This document shows, piece by piece, positions 1 to 6,705 of a DNA stretch of 33,993 nucleotides. Source of the stretch: a virus; the IMG/VR virus record IMGVR_UViG_3300026097_000059, positions 1-33,993 of that record, one strand, 5' to 3'. The position numbers and the translations under genes are program-made. The notes beneath the pieces were generated by a model. It worked only from the letters and a program-made list of their open reading frames with translations, had not been told where the DNA came from and ran no database searches. How positions within the stretch are numbered: position 1 is the first letter of the stretch; each line of letters begins with the position of its first letter.

Positions 1-210
1 CTCGAGCAAATGCTCGGGGTGACTGGAAGAAATTCCGAGTTAGAGGACAAGTATCCAGATCTCAAGGCTATTGGTGAGCAGATGGATCGTGAAGTAACCC
101 GTGTCTGGCGTGAATCAGCCAGCAAAGTAAGTATGATTGCAAATGAATATCAAGATTTCATTGAACAATGTCAACTCATGGACAAGCTTAAGGAAAATAA
201 TGACCCCTAA
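1..210 (+). CDS. Partial phage protein, C-terminal end (unknown function)
   Basis: The reading frame is open from the first base of the window, so the true start lies upstream; an internal ATG at base 10 exists but nothing favours it. The visible 69 residues are charged and probably helical (for example LEDKYPDLKAIGEQMDREV). No family is recognised. The stop lies inside the next gene, which begins 11 bases earlier, so the two are probably translationally coupled. Confidence 0.6.
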   Translation, partial: LEQMLGVTGRNSELEDKYPDLKAIGEQMDREVTRVWRESASKVSMIANEYQDFIEQCQLMDKLKENNDP

Positions 211-370
211 CAATCAAGATGACAAGGAACAAAAACTAGAAGAGCTTTTTGATCTGCTTGAACATATGGCAGACAAAATGACGACCATCGAGAAAAATAC
301 CCATGACCTTGAAAAGGATATGCGAGACGAAATCAAAAGACTAAGGGAAGAAATCAATCGTGACAGGTAA
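200..370 (+). CDS. Small coiled-coil phage protein
   Basis: This encodes 56 residues, almost all charged or heptad-like (KLEELFDLLEHMADKM and then DMRDEIKRLREEI), which suggests one long coiled coil. The frame is open further upstream, but the ATG at 200 is preferred because an AAGGA ribosome site sits five bases before it and an earlier start would overlap the preceding gene heavily. Its end overlaps the GTG start of the thymidine kinase gene by 11 bases. Function is unknown. Confidence 0.6.
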   Translation: MTPNNQDDKEQKLEELFDLLEHMADKMTTIEKNTHDLEKDMRDEIKRLREEINRDR

Positions 371-911
371 ACTACGAACCATTGCCGGCCCAATGTATGC
401 AGGCAAGACATCTGAACTACTGCGCACCATATTATGGGAGCAGCATTGTGGTAATAAGGTGTTAGTGCTCAAGCCCAACATCGATAATCGTTACAGCACA
501 GACCATATTGAAACACATAACCGCTTGAGTTTTCCGTGTTTTGCCATGGATGACTGGGACCAGGCACTTGACAAATACAACTTTAAGCCATATAATTACC
601 ATACAGTGTTCCTGGACGAAGTTCAGTTCATGAACACCAAACAGACAGTTGAAGTCGTCACCAATATGTTAGTAGATGGTGTTAATGTGGTAGCTGCTGG
701 TCTTGATCAAGACAGCCGCGGTGTACCATTTGAAACTACCGCAATGCTTCTCGCACTGAGCGATGAGGTTACAAAGATACAGGCAATCTGCACAGTCACA
801 GGCAAGCCAGCAACCAAAACACAACGTCTTGTCGAAGACGGAGATCGAGTCGCTGTTGGCAGCGTGGGCATGTATGAACCAAGATGCCTTGAACATTGGA
901 TACCAAGATGA
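360..911 (+). CDS. tdk: Thymidine kinase (type II)
   Basis: This enzyme phosphorylates thymidine to dTMP with ATP in the salvage pathway. The 183 residues show the P-loop GPMYAGKTS (10-18), the Walker B/catalytic motif FLDEVQF (84-90, Glu87 the expected base) and the lasso region near YEPRCLEH. The start is GTG, giving VTGKLRTIAGPM, which matches the family N-terminus, and a purine-rich AGGGAAG lies nine bases upstream. Oddly, the usual zinc-ribbon cysteine pairs are incomplete: Cys144, Cys176 and His179 are present, but the usual second cysteine of the first pair is replaced (ICTVTG). It is coupled by short overlaps to the coiled-coil gene before it and to peptide deformylase after it. DHFR and ThyA later in the window complete dTMP supply. 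Confidence 0.95.
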   Translation: MTGKLRTIAGPMYAGKTSELLRTILWEQHCGNKVLVLKPNIDNRYSTDHIETHNRLSFPCFAMDDWDQALDKYNFKPYNYHTVFLDEVQFMNTKQTVEVVTNMLVDGVNVVAAGLDQDSRGVPFETTAMLLALSDEVTKIQAICTVTGKPATKTQRLVEDGDRVAVGSVGMYEPRCLEHWIPR

Positions 912-1450
912 GTGAAGAAATTGACTTGAGCGCACACCAGTTAGTATACGTACCACACAACGCACTCGAGACGCCCGTGCCTCCATTTCCTGAAGGCAAC
1001 AGCGCATACCGCATGGCGATCAGCCGTCACATGAAACAACTCACGGAACAATACCGTGGTATTGGATTGGCTGCTAATCAGATCAATCTCAACGCCGCAG
1101 TGCATGTGCAGATGATTCAGCAGGACATGATTACCATGTTTAATCCACAGGTCATGGAAATCAGCGAAGATCAAGTACTCATGAGCGAGGGCTGTCTGAG
1201 TGATCCTGGATTATATCTCAAGGTCAAACGACCTGATATGGTCAAAGTTCGTTGGGAAGACGAAGCTGGAGAGCTTGATGAAGCCGTGCTGTTCGGCATG
1301 GACGCAAGGGTATTTTTACATGAATACGACCATTTGCAAGGTATTCTGTTTACAGATCGTGTTGGCAATGTTAAGCTGAAGGCAGCTCGCAAAAAACAAG
1401 CCAAACTGATGAATCGTGCTGCTGACCGCATCATAGCGAGTATGTCATGA
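908..1450 (+). CDS. def: Peptide deformylase
   Basis: This metalloenzyme removes the formyl group from the N-terminal Met of nascent proteins. All three family motifs are present in 180 residues: GIGLAANQ (51-58), EGCLS (94-98) with the metal-binding Cys96, and HEYDH (138-142) with the two His ligands and catalytic Glu139. The ATG at 908 overlaps the thymidine kinase stop as ATGA; a TTG 12 bases upstream is also in frame but less likely. It has nearly the length of bacterial enzymes, whereas some phage deformylases are shorter and lack the C-terminal helix; here residues 155-180 could form that helix. Phage deformylases are known in marine T4-like phages. Confidence 0.95.
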   Translation: MSEEIDLSAHQLVYVPHNALETPVPPFPEGNSAYRMAISRHMKQLTEQYRGIGLAANQINLNAAVHVQMIQQDMITMFNPQVMEISEDQVLMSEGCLSDPGLYLKVKRPDMVKVRWEDEAGELDEAVLFGMDARVFLHEYDHLQGILFTDRVGNVKLKAARKKQAKLMNRAADRIIASMS

Positions 1451-1734
1451 TAGACGATAATTATGTTATTGACGGTATAAGATTCCAGGATGATGAAAAT
1501 CCCGAGGTGCTATACTGTGGGCCAAATAGCCCAGTTGATGCTCTAGACAAAGGCATAACTTACGATGACATTGTTCGTGCCACTATTAGATTCCTCATTG
1601 ATGAAGAAGGCTTTTCACCAGAATCATTTCTCATAAAAAGAGATAATTCAGACGAAAAAAAGAATATGTTGGTTAAGGTTGAATTTATCAATGACGGCAT
1701 AACGATGGCAAAAATTAAAGGGTTAATTGAATAA
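1447..1734 (+). CDS. Hypothetical phage protein (95 aa)
   Basis: No family is recognised. The start overlaps the deformylase stop (ATGA) and the gene ends two bases before queE, so it belongs to the same transcription unit. The protein is acidic and probably globular with alternating strands and helices (YDDIVRATIRFLIDEEGF, then MLVKVEFINDGITMAKI). Confidence 0.75.
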   Translation: MIDDNYVIDGIRFQDDENPEVLYCGPNSPVDALDKGITYDDIVRATIRFLIDEEGFSPESFLIKRDNSDEKKNMLVKVEFINDGITMAKIKGLIE

Positions 1735-1736
1735 AT

Positions 1737-2621
1737 ATGGTAAGTGAAATTCGATATACAGAAATTTTTTACTCGCTGCAAGGTGAGGGTCGGTTCGTGG
1801 GTGTTCCAAGTATTTTTTTTAGGACGTTCGGGTGTAATTTCAGATGCAAGTCATTTGGACTACCACGTGGCCTCGAGGTGGGACGATACAACCCAGAGGT
1901 AGAGAAATTGATACAGGCTGGCGTCCACGAATCGACTGAGAAGTTTGAGGATCTGCCGCTAGTGCACACAGGTTGCGACACTTACGCAAGCATCTATCCT
2001 GAGTTTAAGCATCTCAATCAAACAGCTGAAATAGCCGATTTGCCAGAACGCCTTTTGGAAAAAGTACCTAATCAACGCTGGACACAACCAAATGGGCAAG
2101 ACATTCATCTGATCTTTACAGGTGGTGAACCACTATTGGCTTGGCAAAATCTCTATCCTGATTTACTTGAGCAGTCAAGGATGCGTGATTTGCAAAACAT
2201 CACGTTTGAAACCAATACCACACAAATGCTCAAAGAACCACTGTATAATTACCTAGACAACTATCATCGTCATTTCCATGTTACATTCAGTTGTTCGCCC
2301 AAGCTAAGTGTCAGTGGTGAATCTTGGGAGCAAGCTATTCAGCCTGAAATAGCACGTCAGTATATTAGCTTGCCTAATGTTCAACTTTACCTCAAGTTTG
2401 TTGTGGCTGATCGCCAGGACGTTGAAGAAGTTAGACAAGCTGTTGATGAATACAAGCAAGTTCTTAAACGTGACGTACCTGTCTACTTGATGCCATTGGG
2501 CGGAAGAAGTGAAGAATATCAGCTCAGTGTGCAAGACGTCGCTGATCTAGCAATGGAACAAGGATGGCGTTTTACACCTCGCTTGCACATTGATCTGTTT
2601 GGTAATGCGTGGGGCACATGA
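1737..2621 (+). CDS. queE: QueE-like radical SAM protein (7-carboxy-7-deazaguanine synthase family)
   Basis: QueE converts 6-carboxy-tetrahydropterin to 7-carboxy-7-deazaguanine, a step towards preQ0. The 294 residues begin with the family signature YTEIFYSLQGEGRFVGVPS, then FRTFGCNFRC, FTGGEPLL (127-134), FETNTT and SCSPKL (185-190). The iron-sulfur motif is not canonical: after Cys33 and Cys37 the expected third cysteine of CX3CX2C is Phe40. A cysteine 43 residues further on, in HTGCDTYAS (Cys80), sits in an insert and is a candidate replacement. Similar-looking phage QueE proteins seem to share this insert, but that is from memory. A QueC-like gene lies about 18 kb downstream. Confidence 0.88.
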   Translation: MVSEIRYTEIFYSLQGEGRFVGVPSIFFRTFGCNFRCKSFGLPRGLEVGRYNPEVEKLIQAGVHESTEKFEDLPLVHTGCDTYASIYPEFKHLNQTAEIADLPERLLEKVPNQRWTQPNGQDIHLIFTGGEPLLAWQNLYPDLLEQSRMRDLQNITFETNTTQMLKEPLYNYLDNYHRHFHVTFSCSPKLSVSGESWEQAIQPEIARQYISLPNVQLYLKFVVADRQDVEEVRQAVDEYKQVLKRDVPVYLMPLGGRSEEYQLSVQDVADLAMEQGWRFTPRLHIDLFGNAWGT

Positions 2622-2815
2622 GCGAAGACGTTGAAATAGGCAGCAACCCACTGCCACTAGATGTTCAAGAAAAACTGGGCGAATTTTTGGACTGGCTTGA
2701 TAAGTATTATGAAGCGGACCAAGGAAGTACCGCATTGTATTGGCAATTGTCACATACACTCGCACCCAGGATCAAGCCCCGTGCCCAAGAAGATACAGAC
2801 CGAAGCCCACTATGA
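2618..2815 (+). CDS. Small phage protein (65 aa)
   Basis: ATG overlaps the queE stop as ATGA; an in-frame GTG nine bases earlier is less likely. The protein is acidic with a helical stretch (VQEKLGEFLDWLDKYYEADQG). Its last 35 bases overlap the next gene in another frame. No recognised family. Confidence 0.6.
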   Translation: MSEDVEIGSNPLPLDVQEKLGEFLDWLDKYYEADQGSTALYWQLSHTLAPRIKPRAQEDTDRSPL

Positions 2816-2990
2816 CCGAGCTATGTCAAGGTTAGAAGAGCTCGTAGTGGGTGGATGTGATAATCGAGACAAGATCAAAGAACTCAAAAAAGCTATCAAC
2901 CAGTATGAAAAACAGCATTGCCCAGAACGACGAGCGCGCCGAAAGAAAAAACGTAAGGTGGCGGGTTCTCACGCGGGTAACAAAAGCTGA
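2781..2990 (+). CDS. Small basic phage protein with antitoxin-like N-terminal motif
   Basis: The 69 residues start at GTG and read KKIQTEAHYDRAMSRLEEL and then KELKKAINQYEK. That pattern (I-TEA-YD-A--RLEEL) resembles the N-terminus of HigA-type antitoxins and related phage proteins, but there is no helix-turn-helix domain. The C-terminus is strongly basic (RRARRKKKRK), suggesting nucleic-acid contact. An alternative ATG at 2823 would remove the motif, which is why the GTG is preferred; AGGA lies about ten bases before it. Overlaps on both sides make this call uncertain. Confidence 0.5.
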   Translation: MPKKIQTEAHYDRAMSRLEELVVGGCDNRDKIKELKKAINQYEKQHCPERRARRKKKRKVAGSHAGNKS

Positions 2991-3090
2991 GTACGACATG
3001 GCCGCCGCCAGTGACTGGTTACAAAAATTTTTACAAGAAGAAATTGATAATGAAGTTGTAACCTATATTACAACAAAAGGAACCAAATGA
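2905..3090 (+). CDS. Small phage protein overlapping its upstream neighbour
   Basis: The first 86 bases are shared with the preceding gene in another frame, and the stop overlaps the metK start (ATGA). The second half (EYDMAAASDWLQKFLQEEI) has the look of a real phage protein, while the first part is basic and may be constrained by the overlap. The ATG at 2905 is the most economical start but lacks a clear ribosome site. No family recognised. Confidence 0.45.
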   Translation: MKNSIAQNDERAERKNVRWRVLTRVTKAEYDMAAASDWLQKFLQEEIDNEVVTYITTKGTK

Positions 3091-4190
3091 CATACACATT
3101 CACATCGGAGAGCGTAAGCCGTGGACACCCTGACAAAGTTGCAGATCAAATTAGTGATGCTTTACTCGATGCAGCGCTCGAAGCGGGCGACGAAACAACT
3201 CGCTGTGCGATCGAAACTCTCGTTACAACAAATATGGTCACCCTTGCTGGGGAAGTCAAAAACTTCAATCTCAGCAAAATGGAGGTTGAACAAATCGTAC
3301 GGGATACGGCCAGGTCTATTGGATATCGAGATGGCGGGGGGTTCGACTGGGCCACGCTTCGCATATACAACGAACTACACTCACAATCCTCAGATATTGG
3401 ATTGGGCACGGATGACTTTGGAGCAGGAGATCAAGGCCTCATGTTCGGTTACGCAAGCAATGAGAACTCTGAGTTTATGCCCACCCCCATCTACCTCGCA
3501 CACCAGCTTCTCAAGGAATTGGATGGAAGAAGGCTGTCCGGAGATGACTTTCTCCTTCCAGATGCTAAAAGCCAGGTCACAGTCGAATACGAAGGGAACA
3601 AGCCTAAAAGAATTGCAAGCGTGGTGTGCAGCCACCAACACACCAGTGGTAACATCGATGCAGTCCGTACGGCCATCAGGGAAACCGCTTTCGAAACGTT
3701 CAGAGATCTACTTGACGGGGATACGCAATGGCACATCAACCCGACAGGAAACTTCGTAATCGGTGGCCCGGATGGAGACGCAGGACTAACAGGTCGCAAG
3801 ATCATTGTAGACACTTACGGAGGCTGGGCGCCACATGGCGGCGGAGCATTCAGCGGCAAAGACCCCACAAAGGTTGACCGCAGTGCTGCATACGCCGCTC
3901 GTTGGCTGGCGAAGAATGTTGTCGCAGATGACATGGCTGACTGGTGTCAGATCCAGCTCAGCTATGCTATCGGGGTCAAAGAGCCAGTGAGCATCTATGT
4001 TGATTCAAACGGACATAATCGCAGTATCGAACGATTCATCCGCAACGAGATTGACCTCACACCCAAGGGTATCATCGACCGCTTTGACCTTTTCAATTTC
4101 CACAAGTATGCAGATAACTGTGTCTACGGACATTTTGGCGACAAAGACGTACCATGGGAAAAAATAGGCTGGGAGAATAACAATGTTTAA
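3087..4190 (+). CDS. metK: S-adenosylmethionine synthetase
   Basis: The enzyme makes S-adenosylmethionine from methionine and ATP. At 367 residues it is slightly shorter than the E. coli protein but essentially complete: ATP-site HPDK (14-17), the signature GAGDQGLMFGYA (112-123), DAKSQVT (159-165), GPDGDAGLTGRK (227-238) and the P-loop-like GGGAFSGKD (251-259), then KVDRSAAYAAR. One oddity is the N-terminal motif ESVSRGHPDK, where the near-universal Glu before Gly-His is Arg12. MetK is uncommon in phages. It may support the radical SAM enzymes and methyltransferases of this genome (inference). It is coupled by overlaps to genes on both sides. Confidence 0.95.
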   Translation: MTYTFTSESVSRGHPDKVADQISDALLDAALEAGDETTRCAIETLVTTNMVTLAGEVKNFNLSKMEVEQIVRDTARSIGYRDGGGFDWATLRIYNELHSQSSDIGLGTDDFGAGDQGLMFGYASNENSEFMPTPIYLAHQLLKELDGRRLSGDDFLLPDAKSQVTVEYEGNKPKRIASVVCSHQHTSGNIDAVRTAIRETAFETFRDLLDGDTQWHINPTGNFVIGGPDGDAGLTGRKIIVDTYGGWAPHGGGAFSGKDPTKVDRSAAYAARWLAKNVVADDMADWCQIQLSYAIGVKEPVSIYVDSNGHNRSIERFIRNEIDLTPKGIIDRFDLFNFHKYADNCVYGHFGDKDVPWEKIGWENNNV

Positions 4191-4464
4191 ATGGTGGAAA
4201 CGCTGGAGGGCTGGCAAGATCGAGGACGAAATCCTTCGTGAAAAAACGTTGGCCAATATCGATAATGAGCCTTGGGTTAAGGTCGTTTCCGTACAGTTTG
4301 AAGATCCTGAACGACCAACAACCGGTTTCTTTGAACTAGACTGGAACAAGAAATTTGTCGAAAAACTGTCAGACGCAGGCTATAGCGGTCGCACAGACGA
4401 AGATATTGTTGACATGTGGTTCAATGATATCTGCCGCGGCGCTGCGGGGATTGAACCAGAATGA
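4183..4464 (+). CDS. Conserved T4-like phage protein (93 aa)
   Basis: Overlaps the metK stop by eight bases and the next gene by four. The N-terminus is aromatic and basic (MFKWWKRWRAGK), followed by NEPWVKVVSVQFED, GFFELDWNKKFVEKL and a final GYSGRTDEDIVDMWF. This arrangement of NEPWV, FELDWN and DEDIVDMWF is familiar from T4-like marine phages as an uncharacterised small protein (from memory). Function unknown. Confidence 0.75.
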   Translation: MFKWWKRWRAGKIEDEILREKTLANIDNEPWVKVVSVQFEDPERPTTGFFELDWNKKFVEKLSDAGYSGRTDEDIVDMWFNDICRGAAGIEPE

Positions 4465-4679
4465 GCGACCACAGACACTGGCGGATTGTGCATACCTTTA
4501 CCCAACGCTATCATGGCTGGGACGGCACTGACTATGATCGGTTCGACGCCCGCATAGGAACCTTCGACATACTGGAACATCTTGACACATTGGAGAGACA
4601 AGTGTATCGTGATCGAGAATACACCATGGCCAATGAGATGTTGGAGGCTATCCATGACCGACAAGGAAATCATCGCTGA
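4461..4679 (+). CDS. Small phage protein (72 aa)
   Basis: Starts in an ATGA overlap and ends inside the next gene. It is rich in His, Arg, Asp and Tyr, with a helical C-terminal half (DILEHLDTLERQVYRD, then MANEMLEAIHD). No family recognised. Confidence 0.65.
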   Translation: MSDHRHWRIVHTFTQRYHGWDGTDYDRFDARIGTFDILEHLDTLERQVYRDREYTMANEMLEAIHDRQGNHR

Positions 4680-4809
4680 TCTGCAAGCTGACCTGCTTAT
4701 CGCTCGCAAGACTGTTCTAAAGGCGCTTGCCAGGGACAATGCACAAGAATACTTTGATGCTCGCGAGAAGGTACAGGAAATCGAAACCATGATTAAACTG
4801 GCCCGATGA
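4654..4809 (+). CDS. Small helical phage protein (51 aa)
   Basis: The ATG at 4654 is preceded by GGAG six bases away and lies inside the preceding gene; the longer in-frame extension is out-of-frame reading of that gene. The protein looks like one or two amphipathic helices (KEIIADLQADLLIARK, then REKVQEIETMIKLAR). It ends in an ATGA overlap with the next gene. Function unknown. Confidence 0.6.
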   Translation: MTDKEIIADLQADLLIARKTVLKALARDNAQEYFDAREKVQEIETMIKLAR

Positions 4810-5048
4810 AATACAAAACAGGATATTATGTGCCTGATTACAAACATCGGGTTCGATATAATTTTATGTCTGAAACTAAGCGTGGTCTGATTGATCGACC
4901 AAATGCAGTCAAACGTCGCAATGCAGCTATGAAATGGTGTGATGAACAAGGTATTGATTTCATATGGGATGCAGGCGAAGTCTTGTGGCGGTTTCGGTTC
5001 CGTACTGAAGAAGATGCGTTGCTCTTCAAACTAGCATGGGGCGTATGA
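4806..5048 (+). CDS. Small phage protein of the EEDAxLFKLAWG family, copy 1
   Basis: The C-terminus reads RTEEDALLFKLAWGV, preceded by AMKWCDEQGIDFIWDAG. The adjacent gene has the same layout (VEWLKENEIEFTWVGG, then SEEDAVLFKMAWGC), so the two are tandem paralogues that have diverged strongly. Two more distant relatives lie between the MoxR and metallopeptidase genes. The compact shape, with a final strand-helix unit, suggests a small globular domain. Function unknown; it is tied by ATGA overlaps to both neighbours. Confidence 0.75.
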   Translation: MKYKTGYYVPDYKHRVRYNFMSETKRGLIDRPNAVKRRNAAMKWCDEQGIDFIWDAGEVLWRFRFRTEEDALLFKLAWGV

Positions 5049-5341
5049 TGTCTGGATTTGAACCTTACCCTCCTAAACCAATACCATCTGGCATGCAAGA
5101 CTGGGGTGACGAAACCCTAATCAAGCATACAAGAGATCAAGGCTATAACTATTTTGTCGTCTACAACAATCCCAGGATAGGTTATAATCGCGTTAGCGAA
5201 ATTGAACGACGCAATATCGCGGTAGAATGGTTAAAAGAAAATGAAATTGAGTTTACCTGGGTAGGTGGACGAAGCGCATTTGAGTTTGCATTTCAGTCTG
5301 AAGAAGACGCGGTGCTATTTAAGATGGCATGGGGATGTTGA
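5045..5341 (+). CDS. Small phage protein of the EEDAxLFKLAWG family, copy 2
   Basis: Shares with the preceding gene the segments RRN-A--W, I-F-W and SEEDAVLFKMAWG, and adds an N-terminal stretch (PYPPKPIPSGMQDWGDETL). Start candidates are 5036, 5045 and 5048; 5045 gives the ATGA overlap used throughout this operon. Function unknown. Confidence 0.75.
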   Translation: MMSGFEPYPPKPIPSGMQDWGDETLIKHTRDQGYNYFVVYNNPRIGYNRVSEIERRNIAVEWLKENEIEFTWVGGRSAFEFAFQSEEDAVLFKMAWGC

Positions 5342-5386
5342 CATCTCTAACAATCAATGCTAGATTGAAACAAATAAGGATACCTC

Positions 5387-5791
5387 ATGAAAAAGTTTTT
5401 GAAATATTTTGGACTCACTCTTCTTGCGCTAATTGTTTTCAGCATTGCAGTGCCAAAAGACGATGCTCCAATTGTCGACATTCAGCCTGAATCAGAAACG
5501 CTTTCTGATTCAGAAACAGATACATTGCTTTCCGAAGCAACAAACTTATGCGAACGACTCGTAGTCAATGCTGCTATCAGTGCTGGCGCTCGTGCTAGTT
5601 TGATGACGCTAGAAATGGGCAATGCTGAGCGAGTGAACAGAGACAACATTTTTGTTCCGTTCAGTCTCCAAATCGAGAACGTTGGCTTCATAGAACCAAT
5701 GTCAGGATCATGCGAGTTTCACGAAGCTTCGACCGGCGAGCTACTCATAGCTGATTTGAATTTGACGCTTGAAGAAATTATTTTCGAGTAG
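5387..5791 (+). CDS. Exported or membrane-anchored phage protein
   Basis: The 134 residues begin with a basic N-terminus and a hydrophobic segment (MKKFLKYFGLTLLALIVFSI), which is a signal peptide or a signal anchor. A Ser/Glu-rich linker follows, then a probable beta-rich domain (NIFVPFSLQIENVGFIEP). Two cysteines (in NLCERL and GSCEFH) may pair outside the cytoplasm. AAGGA six bases before the ATG is a good ribosome site. The 45-base gap before it sets it slightly apart from the operon. It may act at the host envelope; nothing more specific can be said. Confidence 0.7.
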   Translation: MKKFLKYFGLTLLALIVFSIAVPKDDAPIVDIQPESETLSDSETDTLLSEATNLCERLVVNAAISAGARASLMTLEMGNAERVNRDNIFVPFSLQIENVGFIEPMSGSCEFHEASTGELLIADLNLTLEEIIFE

Positions 5792-5915
5792 ATCGGTTCA
5801 CAGCCTTTTTGTGATCCTTGATATTTCTGACCGCCTTCGTCATACCACTTATTGGCTTAGGCGGTCTTTTCGTGGCCGGGAGGGCACTGTTCTTTTTCAA
5901 GTCTTTTTCACGCAT
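5778..5915 (-). CDS. Possible small basic protein downstream of the GIY-YIG gene
   Basis: A 45-residue frame starts at an ATG that overlaps the endonuclease stop (ATGCGTGA). It is very basic and Pro-rich (ALPATKRPPKPISGMTKAV). It runs through the candidate terminator and ends 14 bases inside the opposite-strand gene. Coupling to the endonuclease is plausible, but there is no family evidence. Confidence 0.25.
   Translation of the reverse strand: MREKDLKKNSALPATKRPPKPISGMTKAVRNIKDHKKAVNRSTRK
5829..5870 (+). terminator. Possible rho-independent terminator
   Basis: GACCGCC and GGCGGTC form a seven-base-pair stem with a 24-base loop (which can fold further through CCA/TGG), followed by TTTT. It lies 38 bases after the stop of the exported-protein gene, between it and the convergent homing endonuclease gene. 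The long loop and short T-run make it a weak candidate. Confidence 0.4.
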
Positions 5916-6660
5916 CGACTTTCCTATATCCTTTGAAGTCACGGCCTTCCTTGAACGCCTTCCATATACCACCATATGATATATTGTTCTCGCGGCACCA
6001 AGTCCTGAGTCCAGTCACTTCGAATGTTCTGCCTGTATTTACGTCAAGTATGGTAATCTGTTTGGCATTGTGCGGCATACAACCCTTTTCAAAACCATAG
6101 CCGTTGAAACCACGCTGCAACGCTGCCTCGCTCATCTTTTGTCTTGTTTTAGATGAAAATGTCCGACCTTTGAGCGCTGCTGATGTTTTTGCTTTGGACT
6201 CTGCCGAACGTCTTTTACCTGTGTTCTTGGCTACACGTTTTGCAATGGTGTCAGCGCTTTGCGGACCGCGCTCAATATTGCGGCGCCCAATTTCACGACG
6301 CTGCTCTTCAGTCCATATCTGCTTGCCCTTGTTCCAGGGAACACGACCCTTGCCAGCCTCGCCGATACGTTGGCGGACTTCAGCAGACTGTCGACCACCA
6401 TCACCACACTCTTCTTTGAGGTTGGCCCATCCGTCGCTCTCAACGATATCCCAGAGCTCAGTATAGTACAAACCTTGCTCACGTACCTCAGTTTTATCTT
6501 GACATTCGCAAAGAATTTCAGTATCGTAGTCATAACCGTGTTTCTCTAGATGCGCGCGCCAATATACGCCACTCCCGTGGTAAGTATGTGGGTCTTGACT
6601 TGTGTAACCGAGATATTTCAGTCCAGTTGTTCTGTGTGTCTTGACATATAAGTAAAGCAT
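5908..6660 (-). CDS. GIY-YIG homing endonuclease
   Basis: This is a free-standing mobile endonuclease of 250 residues. The N-terminal GIY-YIG-type nuclease domain reads LYVKTHRTTGLKYLGYTS with the following HGSGVYW. The middle carries NUMOD3-type DNA-binding motifs (GRVPWNKGK, TEEQRREIGRRN, SAESKAKTSAALKGR, SSKTRQKMSEAA). The C-terminus resembles an intron-encoded-nuclease helix-turn-helix repeat (VTGLRTWCRENNISYGGIWKA). It is opposite in strand to its neighbours and sits between two complete genes, so it is not inside an intron. A TATAAATA late promoter and an AGGA ribosome site precede the ATG. Confidence 0.9.
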   Translation of the reverse strand: MLYLYVKTHRTTGLKYLGYTSQDPHTYHGSGVYWRAHLEKHGYDYDTEILCECQDKTEVREQGLYYTELWDIVESDGWANLKEECGDGGRQSAEVRQRIGEAGKGRVPWNKGKQIWTEEQRREIGRRNIERGPQSADTIAKRVAKNTGKRRSAESKAKTSAALKGRTFSSKTRQKMSEAALQRGFNGYGFEKGCMPHNAKQITILDVNTGRTFEVTGLRTWCRENNISYGGIWKAFKEGRDFKGYRKVDA

Positions 6661-6670
6661 GTGTTATCCT
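6641..6670 (+). promoter_or_regulatory. Sigma70-like promoter for the exonuclease gene
   Basis: TTGACA (6641-6646) and TATCCT (6665-6670) are separated by 18 bases, 36 bases before the exonuclease ATG. The -35 box lies inside the start region of the divergent GIY-YIG gene, so the two promoters overlap back to back. Confidence 0.6.
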
Positions 6671-6688
6671 AAGTTGATGCGGCAAACA

Positions 6689-6696
6689 TATTTATA
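6689..6696 (-). promoter_or_regulatory. T4-type late promoter for the GIY-YIG gene
   Basis: The minus strand reads TATAAATA, the exact T4 late promoter octamer recognised by the phage sigma factor gp55 in T4. It lies about 29 bases before the endonuclease ATG with AGGA between them. The same bases overlap the AAGGA ribosome site of the divergent exonuclease gene. Confidence 0.65.
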
Positions 6697-6705
6697 AGGA
6701 AATCC

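Noticed and set aside
137-199. Upstream extension of the coiled-coil gene
   Set aside because: It overlaps the partial gene in another frame and has no ribosome site, whereas ATG 200 has AAGGA in place.
1730-1737. AATAAATA as a late promoter before queE
   Set aside because: The queE ATG begins at its last base, so no leader with a ribosome site could result; it is explained by the stop and start codons.
3121-3759. Second frame inside metK (212 codons)
   Set aside because: It is wholly contained in metK, whose own frame has all family motifs, and has no independent start signals.
4380-4949. Minus-strand frame of 189 codons
   Set aside because: It is antisense to four small coupled genes, has a Ser-, Cys- and Ile-rich composition typical of antisense reading, and no promoter or ribosome site.
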